In this document: positions 1 through 7,659 of the stretch, piece by piece
How the letters are laid out: every line of letters begins with the position of its first letter
Position numbering within the stretch: position 1 is the stretch's first letter
Assembly (NCBI GenBank): GCA_017347465.1
Contig: AP021858.1
Coordinates: forward strand, 682,001-746,000
Length of the DNA stretch: 64,000 nt
Source: Candidatus Nitrosymbiomonas proteolyticus
Lineage (GTDB): Bacteria > Armatimonadota > Fimbriimonadia > Fimbriimonadales > Fimbriimonadaceae
Direction: 5' to 3'
The notes under the pieces: model-generated
Seen by the model: only the letters and a program-made list of their open reading frames with translations
What the model was told of the DNA's origin: nothing
Database searches by the model: none
Program-made: the position numbers and the translations under genes

Positions 1-59
1 CCAATTTCCCTGCGTCGCAATTCGGGTTCTGAGGCCACAAATCGCCTTTCGGGAACGTC

Positions 60-68
60 TGGTATGAT
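60..68 (+). promoter_or_regulatory. Extended -10 promoter element for the first lipoprotein gene
   Basis: TGG followed by TATGAT forms an extended -10 (TGn-TATGAT). No good -35 hexamer is visible 16-18 bases upstream. A start site near base 75 would give a leader of about 78 bases before the ATG at 153, which has a strong AGGAGGT site. Sequence resemblance only. Confidence 0.35.
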
Positions 69-152
69 TGCGACGTTTTGCCCTAGGTGCGAGGGAATAT
101 CTCGCGCAACGCCGAAAGGCAAATCTCGCTCACAACAGGAGGTATTGGAGAA

Positions 153-449
153 ATGAAGACTTGGATTGCACTGCTTTTTGCAGGCATTCTCGTGGGAGGG
201 GCCATGATTGGTTGCGCTCCCAAGGAAGACGCCGGAGCCGGAGACACCGCCGCGCCCACTACGGACACCAACCCGCCAGCTGAGGCCCCCGATTCGGGCG
301 GCACGACCGACGGCGGCACGACCGACGGCGGAACGACCGACGCTGGTGGCACGACCGATGCCGGTGGCGCGACCGATGCCGGTGGCACGACCGATGCCGG
401 TGGCACGACCGATGCCGGTGGCGGCGAAGCGGCCGGTTCGGGCCAGTAA
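153..449 (+). CDS. Small Gly-Thr-Asp-Ala repeat lipoprotein
   Basis: The product has 98 residues. The start chosen is the ATG at 153, because AGGAGGT lies at 137-143; the frame stays open upstream to 87 but that extension has no such site. Residues 1-20 form a signal peptide ending in a lipobox-like GGAMIGC, so the mature protein probably starts at a lipidated Cys and sits in the outer or cytoplasmic membrane. The rest is low complexity: Ala/Pro/Thr-rich, then tandem GGTTDA or GGTTDG hexapeptides and a Gly-rich tail. No catalytic residues are visible. It may act as a flexible surface or spacer protein; its function is unknown. Confidence 0.7.
   Translation: MKTWIALLFAGILVGGAMIGCAPKEDAGAGDTAAPTTDTNPPAEAPDSGGTTDGGTTDGGTTDAGGTTDAGGATDAGGTTDAGGTTDAGGGEAAGSGQ
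298..423 (+). repeat. Tandem 15-18 bp repeat inside the lipoprotein gene
   Basis: About seven head-to-tail units encode Gly-Gly-Thr-Thr-Asp-(Ala/Gly). Early units are 15 bp (GGCACGACCGACGGC) and later ones 18 bp (GGCACGACCGATGCCGGT). The unit length is a multiple of three, so copy number can change without breaking the frame. Units near the 3' end are nearly identical, which suggests recent slippage expansion. Confidence 0.85.
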
Positions 450-563
450 CTTCACTTTAGCCGCCGCGTAAGCGGCAGGCGACGACGAACGAGGGGCGTT
501 TGGCTTTGGAGTCCGACGCCCTTTCTGCTATTTCCAGACTCGGATAGGTAACCTCCTACCACC

Positions 564-1685
564 ATGCTCGATCCTCGCGTTACAAAGCTGGCCGAACTCT
601 TGGCCACGCATTCCACCGAACTCGGACCCGACGACGCCGTGCTGATCCACACCTTCGACATCCCCGACGAGGTGACCGCCGAATGCGTACGGGTCGTGCA
701 GTCGAAGGGCGCGAAGGCGGTACTGCGACGGGAAAGCAGCCTCGTCCGAAGGCAGCTTCTCCTCGGTCTCGACGAAGCCGGCACCGAACTCATCGCCGAT
801 GTTGAAAAGTACGAGATGACGAAGATGACCGCATACTGGTCGCTCAGAGGCTCGCACAACATCGGGGAGAACTCGGACGTTCCGAGCGAGAAGCTCTCAA
901 TGTGGCAACGACTCTACGCGACGCCGGTCGTGTTCGAAGTTCGAGTCCCGAATACCAAATGGGTCGCGCTCCGCTGGCCGACGCCGAGCATGGCGCAGCA
1001 AGCGAACGCTTCGACGCAGGCGTTCGAGGACTTCTACTTCAGGGTCTGCACGCTCGACTACTCCAAGATGGAGAAGGCGGTCGCTCCCCTCGTCGACCTC
1101 ATGAACGCGACCGATCAAGTCCGAATCGTCGGGCCCGGAACGGAGTTTGAGTTTTCGATCAAGGACATCGGCGCCGTTCCTTGCATCGGCAAGCGAAACA
1201 TCCCCGATGGCGAGTGCTTTTCTTGCCCCGTCAAGGATTCGGCGAACGGGGTCGTTCAATACAACACCTCGTCGCTGTATCAAGGGACCGTGTTCAAGGA
1301 CGTCCGCTATGTGGTGAAGAACGGCAAGATCGTCGAGGCGGAAGCTGGGGCGCAGACCGAGAAGCTCAACGAGATCCTCGACACCGATGAAGGCGCGCGG
1401 TACTTTGGGGAGTGGTCGCTGGGCTTCAACCCCTATGTGCTCGACCCGATGCTCGACACGCTGTTCGATGAGAAGATCGCGGGCTCGTTCCACCTCACGC
1501 CCGGAAACGCCTACCCGCCCCCTGGCGGCAACGGCAACAAGTCGGCGATCCACTGGGATAAGGTCGTGATCCAACGCCCCGAATATGGAGGGGGCGAAAT
1601 CCGGTTCGATGGCAAGCTGATCCGCAAGGATGGCTTGTTCGTCGTTCCGCAACTCGAGGGCCTGAACCCTGCAAGCCTCGCCTAG
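564..1685 (+). CDS. M29-family (thermophilic-type) aminopeptidase
   Basis: This is a 373-residue cytosolic metallo-aminopeptidase that removes N-terminal residues from peptides using two divalent metals. The expected ligand pattern of the family (AmpS/AmpT/PepS type) is present in order: Glu217 in RNIPDGE, Glu283 in RYFGEW, His310 in GSFHLTPG, and His330 with Asp332 in AIHWDK. Length is close to the usual 370-410. The ATG start has no clear Shine-Dalgarno; a pyrimidine-rich CCTCC tract precedes it. The dedA-like gene follows after 36 bases on the same strand and may be cotranscribed. The substrate range cannot be read from the sequence. Confidence 0.9.
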   Translation: MLDPRVTKLAELLATHSTELGPDDAVLIHTFDIPDEVTAECVRVVQSKGAKAVLRRESSLVRRQLLLGLDEAGTELIADVEKYEMTKMTAYWSLRGSHNIGENSDVPSEKLSMWQRLYATPVVFEVRVPNTKWVALRWPTPSMAQQANASTQAFEDFYFRVCTLDYSKMEKAVAPLVDLMNATDQVRIVGPGTEFEFSIKDIGAVPCIGKRNIPDGECFSCPVKDSANGVVQYNTSSLYQGTVFKDVRYVVKNGKIVEAEAGAQTEKLNEILDTDEGARYFGEWSLGFNPYVLDPMLDTLFDEKIAGSFHLTPGNAYPPPGGNGNKSAIHWDKVVIQRPEYGGGEIRFDGKLIRKDGLFVVPQLEGLNPASLA

Positions 1686-1721
1686 CCCGTTTCACGACCC
1701 GCGCTTCTTGGGAAACCCGCT

Positions 1722-2381
1722 TTGATCGACCTGTTGCTAAACCTCGACTCCCACCTCGAGGGCGTGATCGCTCAGTACGGCCCTTGGGTGTACGGAATCC
1801 TGTTCGCGATCGTGTTCATGGAGACGGGGCTTGTCGTGACGCCGTTCTTGCCGGGCGACACGCTGTTGTTTGCCGCGGGAATCTTCAGCCAACCCGATGG
1901 AGGGCTCAATTTGTGGCTGGTGGCCCTGACGTTTCTATTTGCGGCCCTGGCGGGCGACAATGTGAATTACCAAATCGGACGGCTGCTGGGGCGTCGGCTC
2001 TTCCGCAACGAAAACTCACGGGTGTTCAAGAGGTCTCACCTCGATCGCACGCACGCTTTTTTTGAACGCTACGGCGGCAAGACCATCATCCTCGCGCGGT
2101 TCGTGCCGATCGTTCGGACCTTCACGCCTTTTGTCGCGGGGATGGGGGCAATGACGTTTTCGCGCTTCATCGTGTACAGCGTCTCCGGCGCGCTGCTCTG
2201 GGTCGTGGTATGCGTGGGCGCAGGTTATCTGTTCGGAAGGATTCCGGTGGTGCGAGATAACTTCGCCGTCGCCGTGCTGGGGATTATTGGGGTTTCGCTC
2301 ATCCCCGCCGCGATCGAGTTCATTCGTCATCGACGGCGGGCCGCGCGGGCGCGCGCCGACTCCCAGCCTCACTCAAAGTAG
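1722..2381 (+). CDS. DedA family (SNARE-associated/VTT) membrane protein
   Basis: This is a 219-residue polytopic inner-membrane protein. It shows the DedA hallmarks: [15 protein letters not shown] near residues 31-45, then [20 protein letters not shown] followed by TPFVAGMG, and a basic C-terminus. DedA proteins are linked to undecaprenyl-phosphate or lipid flipping and to membrane-potential homeostasis. The start codon is TTG, the only one that leaves the N-terminal segment intact. The 3' end overlaps the convergent gene ending at 2369 by 13 bases. Which lipid it handles is unknown. Confidence 0.88.
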   Translation: MIDLLLNLDSHLEGVIAQYGPWVYGILFAIVFMETGLVVTPFLPGDTLLFAAGIFSQPDGGLNLWLVALTFLFAALAGDNVNYQIGRLLGRRLFRNENSRVFKRSHLDRTHAFFERYGGKTIILARFVPIVRTFTPFVAGMGAMTFSRFIVYSVSGALLWVVVCVGAGYLFGRIPVVRDNFAVAVLGIIGVSLIPAAIEFIRHRRRAARARADSQPHSK

Positions 2382-2755
2382 ATTCGCTCCCAGCCGATGA
2401 CCTCGTCCCGGTAGAGAACGTCGAACCGATACGATCCGGGCTGCGGAATCTCAGGAACGCCGTCGAAGTCGAACGCCATCAGGGGCCGGAATCCGGGGCT
2501 GGGCGGACTCGGCAAGCGCATCTCCCCTTCTTCCTTCCAAAGCACTGCGCCATCTTCGTCGATGAGTTGCACCACGAGCGGCCCGCCTCCAAAGCCGTCG
2601 TCGATGTCGGTCTCGATTTCGACGGCCAGCCTCGCGCGCGGGAACGGCGAAGGGTACTTGGCGCGGCCCATCCGGTTCACTAGTCCGTGGAGAATCGGCA
2701 ATCCGTCCGCGGTCGTGCCGAGGTCGATGACCAGCTTGCAGAGCGTAACTCTCAC
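2369..2755 (-). CDS. DUF6941-like small protein coupled to a HicB-like gene
   Basis: The product has 128 residues, with no signal peptide or membrane segment. The layout resembles DUF6941 proteins: an N-terminal [13 protein letters not shown] segment (as in CDxxxxDxxGKL), a [10 protein letters not shown] turn, a beta-rich [13 protein letters not shown] core, and a C-terminal [15 protein letters not shown] strand pair. Family assignment is from memory of the pattern and is tentative. Its ATG overlaps the stop of the upstream HicB-like gene in ATGA, so the two are translationally coupled. The partner suggests a regulatory or toxin-antitoxin-like role, but no nuclease motif can be seen. Confidence 0.6.
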   Translation of the reverse strand: MRVTLCKLVIDLGTTADGLPILHGLVNRMGRAKYPSPFPRARLAVEIETDIDDGFGGGPLVVQLIDEDGAVLWKEEGEMRLPSPPSPGFRPLMAFDFDGVPEIPQPGSYRFDVLYRDEVIGWERIYFE

Positions 2756-3258
2756 GCCTTTCTTTTCCGCCTTTGCCGGGAGGGAGGCTCCTCGCGCTTG
2801 GCATACGACGTCGTAGCGCGGGCTCCCTCCGACACGCGTAGGGCCCTTCGACGAGGCTCGGCGCGCTCACTTGCCGCAACCCCAAACTCGCACCCGGCAG
2901 CAAGAGAGGTCGCGCCCGCCTGCAAAATCGTCGTCAGGAGGGAATTGAGGCTTGCGCCCTCCCTCGCGGCGAGGCGGTCGAGCTGCGCGTGCAGCATTTT
3001 CGGCAGGCGTAGCGTAACCCTGCCGCTGTAGTCGGTCCACTCGGGAATGGGCTCCGGATCGGGCAGGTCCTCGCCCTGCTCCTCCAGGAACTGGGCGGTC
3101 GCCTCCGCGACCTGGAGCAAATCGGCCAAGGCGCTCTCGGACGAATCCCCGTAGCCGACGACCGAGCGCGCGAGTTGAGGAATCGAGGCCTCGAAGCTCC
3201 CGTCAGACAGTCGCACGACCTGAATCGCCATCGATTGAATCTTGTCCAGCTTGTTCAT
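2752..3258 (-). CDS. HicB-like protein with C-terminal ribbon-helix-helix
   Basis: The product has 168 residues. Residues 10-62 (VRLSDGSFEASIPQL ... ALADLLQVAEATAQFLEEQGEDLP) match the HicB partial-RNase-H fold. Residues 79-113 (GRVTLRLPKMLHAQLDRLA and following) match the C-terminal Arc/HicB ribbon-helix-helix that binds DNA. A basic 50-residue tail is extra. HicB normally neutralises the HicA mRNase and represses its operon, but no HicA-like gene is next to it; the coupled partner is a DUF6941-like protein. A perfect 6+6 inverted repeat upstream (3299-3318) is a likely operator. It may be a solitary regulator or the antitoxin half of an atypical pair. Confidence 0.75.
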   Translation of the reverse strand: MNKLDKIQSMAIQVVRLSDGSFEASIPQLARSVVGYGDSSESALADLLQVAEATAQFLEEQGEDLPDPEPIPEWTDYSGRVTLRLPKMLHAQLDRLAAREGASLNSLLTTILQAGATSLAAGCEFGVAASERAEPRRRALRVSEGARATTSYAKREEPPSRQRRKRKA

Positions 3259-3298
3259 GCCAAACCCCGCAGGTCGATTGTCATCAACGAATACGTCA

Positions 3299-3318
3299 TG
3301 ACACCATATATAGTGTCA
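3299..3318 (-). promoter_or_regulatory. Palindromic operator/promoter of the HicB-like operon
   Basis: TGACAC and GTGTCA flank an 8-bp AT-only core except for its first base, 41 bp upstream of the hicB-like start. Read on the minus strand it contains TTGACA, a perfect -35 hexamer overlapping one arm, although no equally good -10 lies at 16-18 bp. Ribbon-helix-helix proteins typically bind such inverted repeats, so autorepression is the natural inference. Confidence 0.55.
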
Positions 3319-3374
3319 ACCTCGGTCCAAATTCTCACCCACAACGACGAAAAACCGAGTGTATCAACCTGCGC

Positions 3375-5402
3375 CTACCCTTCCAGATGCTCGTATTTCT
3401 CCTTCAGAGCGTTCACGACGGCGGCGTCGGCCAAGGTGGTCGTGTCGCCGAGCGCCCTGCCCTCGGCAACATCCCGCAGGAGTCGACGCATGATCTTGCC
3501 CGACCGAGTTTTGGGCAGTTCTGCGGCCAGAATGATGTCGTCCGGGCGCGCGATGGGGCCGATCTTCTGCGCCACATGAGCCTTGAGAACGTCGTGGATG
3601 TCGGCGCCCACTTCGTTCCCGGCTCGAATGATGACGAACGCCGCGATCGCCTGCCCCTTCAGGTCGTCCTTGCGTCCGATGACCGCAGCCTCAGCCACCG
3701 AGGGATGATCCACCAGCGCGGACTCGACTTCCATCGTGCTGATGTTGTGGCCCGCGACGAGCATCACGTCGTCGACGCGCCCTAGCAGCCAGAAATACCC
3801 CTCTTCGTCCAGCTTGGCGCCGTCGCCCGTGAAGTAAACGCCTTCGAATCTCGACCAATAGGTGTCGTAGAACCGCTGAGGGTCGCCGTAGATCCCGCGC
3901 GTCATCGCCGGCCAAGGCCGGGTCATCACCAGATATCCGCCCACCGACCGGTCCGCAGCCCCAGCTCGAACGCGCTCGAGGTGCTCGGTCGAAAGGTCGC
4001 GCCCTTGGTCGTCGACGATCGCCGCCTTGATTCCCGGGAACGGAAAAGTGGCCGAGCCGGGTTTCGTTTTCACCAGCGCGGGCAGGGCGGTGATCATGAT
4101 CGCCCCAGTCTCGGTCTGCCACCAGGTATCTACAATTGGGCAACGCTCGCGGCCGATGTACTTGTGATACCAAACCCATGCCTCAGGGTTGATCGGCTCG
4201 CCCACGCTCCCGAGCAGTCGCAGCGAAGACATATCGCACCGCTCCGGGTACTCCGCGCCCCACTTCATGAATGTTCGAATCGCAGTTGGGGCCGTATAGC
4301 AAATGGTCACCTTATGGCGCTCGATGATCCTCCAGAACCGGTCCTTGTCGGGAGTGTCCGGCGAGCCTTCGTACATCACGGCCGTCGCGCAATTCGCAAG
4401 CGGACCGTACACGACGTAGCTGTGCCCCGTAACCCACCCGCAGTCTGCCGTACACCAAAACACATCGTCGTCTTTCAGGTCAAAGACCCACTTGGTCGTC
4501 GCGTAAACGCCTGTGAGGTACCCGCCCGTCGTGTGGACGATCCCTTTGGGCTTGCCTGTCGACCCACTGGTGTAAAGGATGTAGAGAAGGTCCTCGCTGT
4601 CCATGGGCTCGCAGGGCGATGCGGTGGATTGCCGGGGAACGAGGTCGCGCCACTGCACATCGCGGCCCTCAACCCACGTTCCGGCATCGTATTCGGGCGT
4701 GGCAAGACCGTTCGTGATCGTTCCCGGAGACCCGGCTCGTTCGAGCACCAACACTCTCTCGACGGAAGGGCACCCCATGTCCAGGGCCTGATCCACGGCT
4801 CGTTTGAGTTGGACGATTCCCCCCCGTCGCCACCCTCCATCCGCCGTCACCACGACCTTGGCTTGGGCATCGTTGATTCGGTCGTACAAAGATTCGGCGC
4901 TGAAGCCGCCGAAAACGACCGAGTGGGGCGCGCCGATCCTTGCGCAAGCGAGCATCGTGGCCGCGAGTTCCGGGACCATCGGCAGGTACACGCACACGCG
5001 GTCGCCCTTGCCGACGCCGAGCTCGCGCAATGCGTTCGCCAGCCGGCTAACGTCCTCTTGAAGCTCCGCATACGAAATCGCGCGGACATCGCCCGGTTCC
5101 CCCTCCCAGAGAATCGCCGTCTTTTCGCCCCGTCCGGACGCGACATGGCGGTCCACACAGTTGAAGCACGCATTCAGCTTGCCGCCGACGAACCACTTGG
5201 CGTACGGGAGTTTCCACTGCAAGACCTCCCCCCAAGGTTCGTACCAGTCCAACTCTTTGGCCCAACCTTCCCAGAAGCCCAGATAGTCCGAATCGGCCTC
5301 TTCGTAAATCGACGGATCATTGATGTTGGCTTGAGCCACGAACTCCGCGCTGGGTTCGAAAACTCGGTCTTCTTCGAGAAGGATCTTGATGGTTTCTGAC
5401 AA
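3375..5402 (-). CDS. acs: Acetyl-CoA synthetase (AMP-forming)
   Basis: The product has 675 residues and ligates acetate and CoA using ATP, through an acetyl-adenylate. Seen: the adenylate-forming P-loop YTSGSTGKPKG, DTWWQTETGA (motif with the acyl-pocket Trp), YFTGDGAKLDEEGYFWLLGR (hinge region), and near the C-terminus KTRSGKIMRR with the Lys that is reversibly acetylated in this family. The start chosen is TTG at 5402, because GGAGGGG lies just upstream and the protein then begins SETIKILLEE, as in the family. The frame stays open for 55 more codons, but that stretch overlaps the divergent gene. The usual length is about 650. Confidence 0.95.
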   Translation of the reverse strand: MSETIKILLEEDRVFEPSAEFVAQANINDPSIYEEADSDYLGFWEGWAKELDWYEPWGEVLQWKLPYAKWFVGGKLNACFNCVDRHVASGRGEKTAILWEGEPGDVRAISYAELQEDVSRLANALRELGVGKGDRVCVYLPMVPELAATMLACARIGAPHSVVFGGFSAESLYDRINDAQAKVVVTADGGWRRGGIVQLKRAVDQALDMGCPSVERVLVLERAGSPGTITNGLATPEYDAGTWVEGRDVQWRDLVPRQSTASPCEPMDSEDLLYILYTSGSTGKPKGIVHTTGGYLTGVYATTKWVFDLKDDDVFWCTADCGWVTGHSYVVYGPLANCATAVMYEGSPDTPDKDRFWRIIERHKVTICYTAPTAIRTFMKWGAEYPERCDMSSLRLLGSVGEPINPEAWVWYHKYIGRERCPIVDTWWQTETGAIMITALPALVKTKPGSATFPFPGIKAAIVDDQGRDLSTEHLERVRAGAADRSVGGYLVMTRPWPAMTRGIYGDPQRFYDTYWSRFEGVYFTGDGAKLDEEGYFWLLGRVDDVMLVAGHNISTMEVESALVDHPSVAEAAVIGRKDDLKGQAIAAFVIIRAGNEVGADIHDVLKAHVAQKIGPIARPDDIILAAELPKTRSGKIMRRLLRDVAEGRALGDTTTLADAAVVNALKEKYEHLEG

Positions 5403-5464
5403 AATGCCCCTCCACGCGTTAGAATGGTGAGTGCATTCTAGCTTAGTCGGTGCAAGGCTGTCCC

Positions 5465-5989
5465 ATGATTCTCCGAGTTCCCTTCGAACTGTTCGCGGAG
5501 GCCCTCCGCAAATACGGAGGGGAGAACTTGGCGTTTCTGGACCCTCAAGATGGCGAGGTCGTCGCAACGGCAGCTCTGAAGTCGATCGGCGGCTACGTCG
5601 AGAGTTTTGCCGCAGCTCCTATTGAGGAGGTCCGTCATACCCTAACGGAACTCGGCTTCGAAGTCCGCGAAGGAAGGTGGTCTTCGGGCGGCGAGGAGGG
5701 CCCGGAATCGCGAGGAGCTCATATCGCCGCCGTCGCCTACAAGAGCCGGGACGCGATGCCGGGGATTTGGGTTGACGCGTACCCCGAGCCTCCGACTCCC
5801 GCGTTGGTCCTGCGCCGGATGTACGACGAGTTCGTCGAGAACGGCGAGGTCGGGGAGATCACGTTCGAGCATTTCATCCATGCGGCCAACCCGAATGTGC
5901 TCGTGCTTGCGCCCGACGAAATCGCCCGCTTTCGAAAAATGAACTTCGACGCCGTCGAGGAGTCTCTCGGCGAAGAACCCGGCGCCTGA
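5465..5989 (+). CDS. Hypothetical cytosolic protein
   Basis: The product has 174 residues, acidic, with no signal peptide or membrane helix. It begins MILRVPFELFAEALRKYGGENLAFLDPQDGEVV and has a C-terminal FRKMNFDAVEESLGEE. I do not recognise a family. The ATG at 5465 is preferred over an in-frame GTG five codons upstream, since neither has a strong ribosome site and the ATG reading begins directly with the hydrophobic strand. It diverges from acs, and the 60-bp gap must hold both promoters. It ends 15 bases before the convergent ABC ATPase gene. The composition matches its neighbours, so it looks like a resident gene. Confidence 0.6.
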   Translation: MILRVPFELFAEALRKYGGENLAFLDPQDGEVVATAALKSIGGYVESFAAAPIEEVRHTLTELGFEVREGRWSSGGEEGPESRGAHIAAVAYKSRDAMPGIWVDAYPEPPTPALVLRRMYDEFVENGEVGEITFEHFIHAANPNVLVLAPDEIARFRKMNFDAVEESLGEEPGA

Positions 5990-6004
5990 TCGCCGCGCCG
6001 TTCC

Positions 6005-6802
6005 CTAAACCTGAAAACCGGGCTCGGGTTGGGGAGCGCTCGCCGTAGCTTTGGGCTTCCGCACCTCGACAGCGTCAAGATCGGGCATCTTGGCGAGCAT
6101 GTCCCTGGCGTCGATGACCTCGGTGACCCGCTCGTCGTCCACGATGAACCCGTCCTTGAATCTAACGATTCGCTTGCAGTGATTCGCGATGTCGTGTTCG
6201 TGAGTGACGATCACTACGGTTTTGCCTTCGCGGTTGAGGTCTTGGAAAAGCGCCATGATCTCTTCGGCAGTTCGGGAGTCGAGGTTCCCGGTAGGTTCGT
6301 CACCAAGGATCAGCACGGGATCGTTAACGATGGCCCTGGCGATCGCGACCCGCTGCTGCTGACCCCCCGAAAGCTCGTTCGGCTTGTGGTGCATCCTCTG
6401 AAGCAGCCCCACTCGTTCGAGCGCGACCTTCGCCTTCTCGGTCCGGTTCTTGACCCCTGCGTAGATAAGGGGAAGCTCGGTGTTCTTGAGCGCCGAGGTC
6501 CGGGGGAGCAGGTTGAAGGTCTGAAACACGAACCCGATGTACTTGTTGCGAATGTCAGCGAGTTCGTTGTCGGAAAGGCGGCTTACGCTTTGGTCGTTCA
6601 GGATGAACTCGCCCGACGTGGGCCGGTCCAAGCAACCAATGACGTTCATGAAGGTGGACTTTCCGCTCCCTGAGGGTCCCATGATGGCGATCATCTCGCC
6701 CTCGTCGATGGAGATGTTCGCCCCGCGAAGGGCGTGGACGACCACGTCGCCCATGACGTAGTCTTTGCAAAGGTCCTTGACGTGGATGATCGGCTTGCTC
6801 AT
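6005..6802 (-). CDS. ABC transporter ATP-binding protein, MacB/LolD type
   Basis: The product has 265 residues. Walker [10 protein letters not shown] is at 42-50; the Q-loop [11 protein letters not shown], signature LSGGQQQRV, Walker [13 protein letters not shown] and switch His in VIVTHEHD all follow in order. The DEPTGNLDS and [11 protein letters not shown] phrases are typical of the MacB/LolD branch, which powers lipoprotein release or mechanotransmission-type export with an FtsX-like permease. No permease gene is adjacent, so the partner must lie elsewhere. The start is the ATG at 6802, giving [15 protein letters not shown], the usual beginning; the longer reading frame is GC-rich filler. 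The C-terminal 45 residues after the NBD are an extension rich in Pro and Ala. Confidence 0.9.
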   Translation of the reverse strand: MSKPIIHVKDLCKDYVMGDVVVHALRGANISIDEGEMIAIMGPSGSGKSTFMNVIGCLDRPTSGEFILNDQSVSRLSDNELADIRNKYIGFVFQTFNLLPRTSALKNTELPLIYAGVKNRTEKAKVALERVGLLQRMHHKPNELSGGQQQRVAIARAIVNDPVLILGDEPTGNLDSRTAEEIMALFQDLNREGKTVVIVTHEHDIANHCKRIVRFKDGFIVDDERVTEVIDARDMLAKMPDLDAVEVRKPKATASAPQPEPGFQV

Positions 6803-7139
6803 CGGCTGTTCGTTGATACGCAGCGTTGCGCTCAGAGATTCCAAGTTACCTTCTGTTCGGGGCGGAAGCGGGATCAAAGGGCCTATGCACGCCGTTCCCC
6901 TCAGACCAATCCCAACCGCTCCCCGCACGCCGCGCCCGCGACTAGGGCCAGCTTCAAGCGCAGAATCCTGAAAGAATTCCTAGGGGATTGCGCTCATCTG
7001 ACGTATAATATGCACGTTACGATTCACGTCCAAGCTTTCGAATCCGTGATACTGGCCTCCCGGTCGTTCCTGATTTCGATGCCTTCGACTCCTGAACCGA
7101 AACGAACAATCAGGCTCGGCCTGAACTGGGAGACCAACA
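6803..7139 (+). promoter_or_regulatory. 337-bp intergenic region with TATAAT promoter and long RRM-gene leader
   Basis: No gene is supported here. A perfect TATAAT lies at 7004-7009, which would start transcription near 7016 and leave a leader of about 124 bases before the RRM gene at 7140. The leader contains a small hairpin (CAGGC-tcg-GCCTG, about 7111-7123) directly before the GGGAGA ribosome site. Long structured leaders are common in cold-responsive RNA-binding protein genes; that link is an inference. No clear -35 is seen. Confidence 0.45.
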
Positions 7140-7469
7140 TTGGCAATTAAGACACTCTACGTAGGCAACCTGCCCTACTCGATGGACGCGCTCGCTCTGA
7201 CCGACGCGTTCGCGAACTACGGCGGACACAACGCACGCATCATCGAAGGCCGAGGGTTCGGATTCATCGATGTCGACGAAGATCAAATGAACGCGGCCAT
7301 CGAAGCCATGAACGGCGCATCTCTGGGAGGGCGGACCCTGACGGTCAACGAAGCTCGGCCCCGCGAATCGCGACCGAACGGGGGCGGTGGCGGCGGAGGC
7401 GGACGGGGCCGTGGCGGATATGGCGGCGGTGGCGGCGGTGGCCGTGGCGGCCGCAATCGCGACTGGTAA
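7140..7469 (+). CDS. Glycine-rich RRM RNA-binding protein
   Basis: The product has 109 residues. One RNA recognition motif spans residues 1-75: RNP2 is LYVGNLPYS and RNP1 is RGFGFIDV, with the aromatic residues needed for RNA stacking. The tail (80-109) is almost purely Gly and Arg, an RGG-like segment. This matches the cyanobacterial and proteobacterial Rbp family, which bind mRNA and often respond to cold or assist mRNA localisation. The start is TTG with GGGAGA seven bases upstream. The RRM begins at residue 5, so no N-terminal sequence is missing. It is monocistronic, with its own promoter and long leader. Confidence 0.9.
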   Translation: MAIKTLYVGNLPYSMDALALTDAFANYGGHNARIIEGRGFGFIDVDEDQMNAAIEAMNGASLGGRTLTVNEARPRESRPNGGGGGGGGRGRGGYGGGGGGGRGGRNRDW

Positions 7470-7659
7470 GCGATCCCCAAGTCCTCAGAGCCGATTCGTC
7501 GGCCGGAACTTTCTAAGCGGTTCTTTCCCTTCCAAGGCGAAAGGACCGCCTTCGACTTTGGGCATTCTCGCCTTCGGGGGATCATCGAGGACTCCCTAAG
7601 CCGTCATACGCTAAGGAAGAAACGCCCTTTTCCCCCGCTCGTCGGGAGGTAAGAAGCCC

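Noticed and set aside
494-526. Possible terminator GGGCGT...ACGCCC followed by TTTCT after the lipoprotein gene
   Set aside because: The stem is only six bp with a 16-base loop, and the T-run is weak; not reported as a feature.
3981-5399. Long open frame on the plus strand opposite acs (472 codons)
   Set aside because: It is the antisense shadow of a highly conserved enzyme and its translation has no motif, only the composition forced by the other strand.
7534-7552. Short hairpin AAGGCG...CGCCTT after the RRM gene
   Set aside because: Six-bp stem without a T-run; other equally good stems can be drawn nearby.
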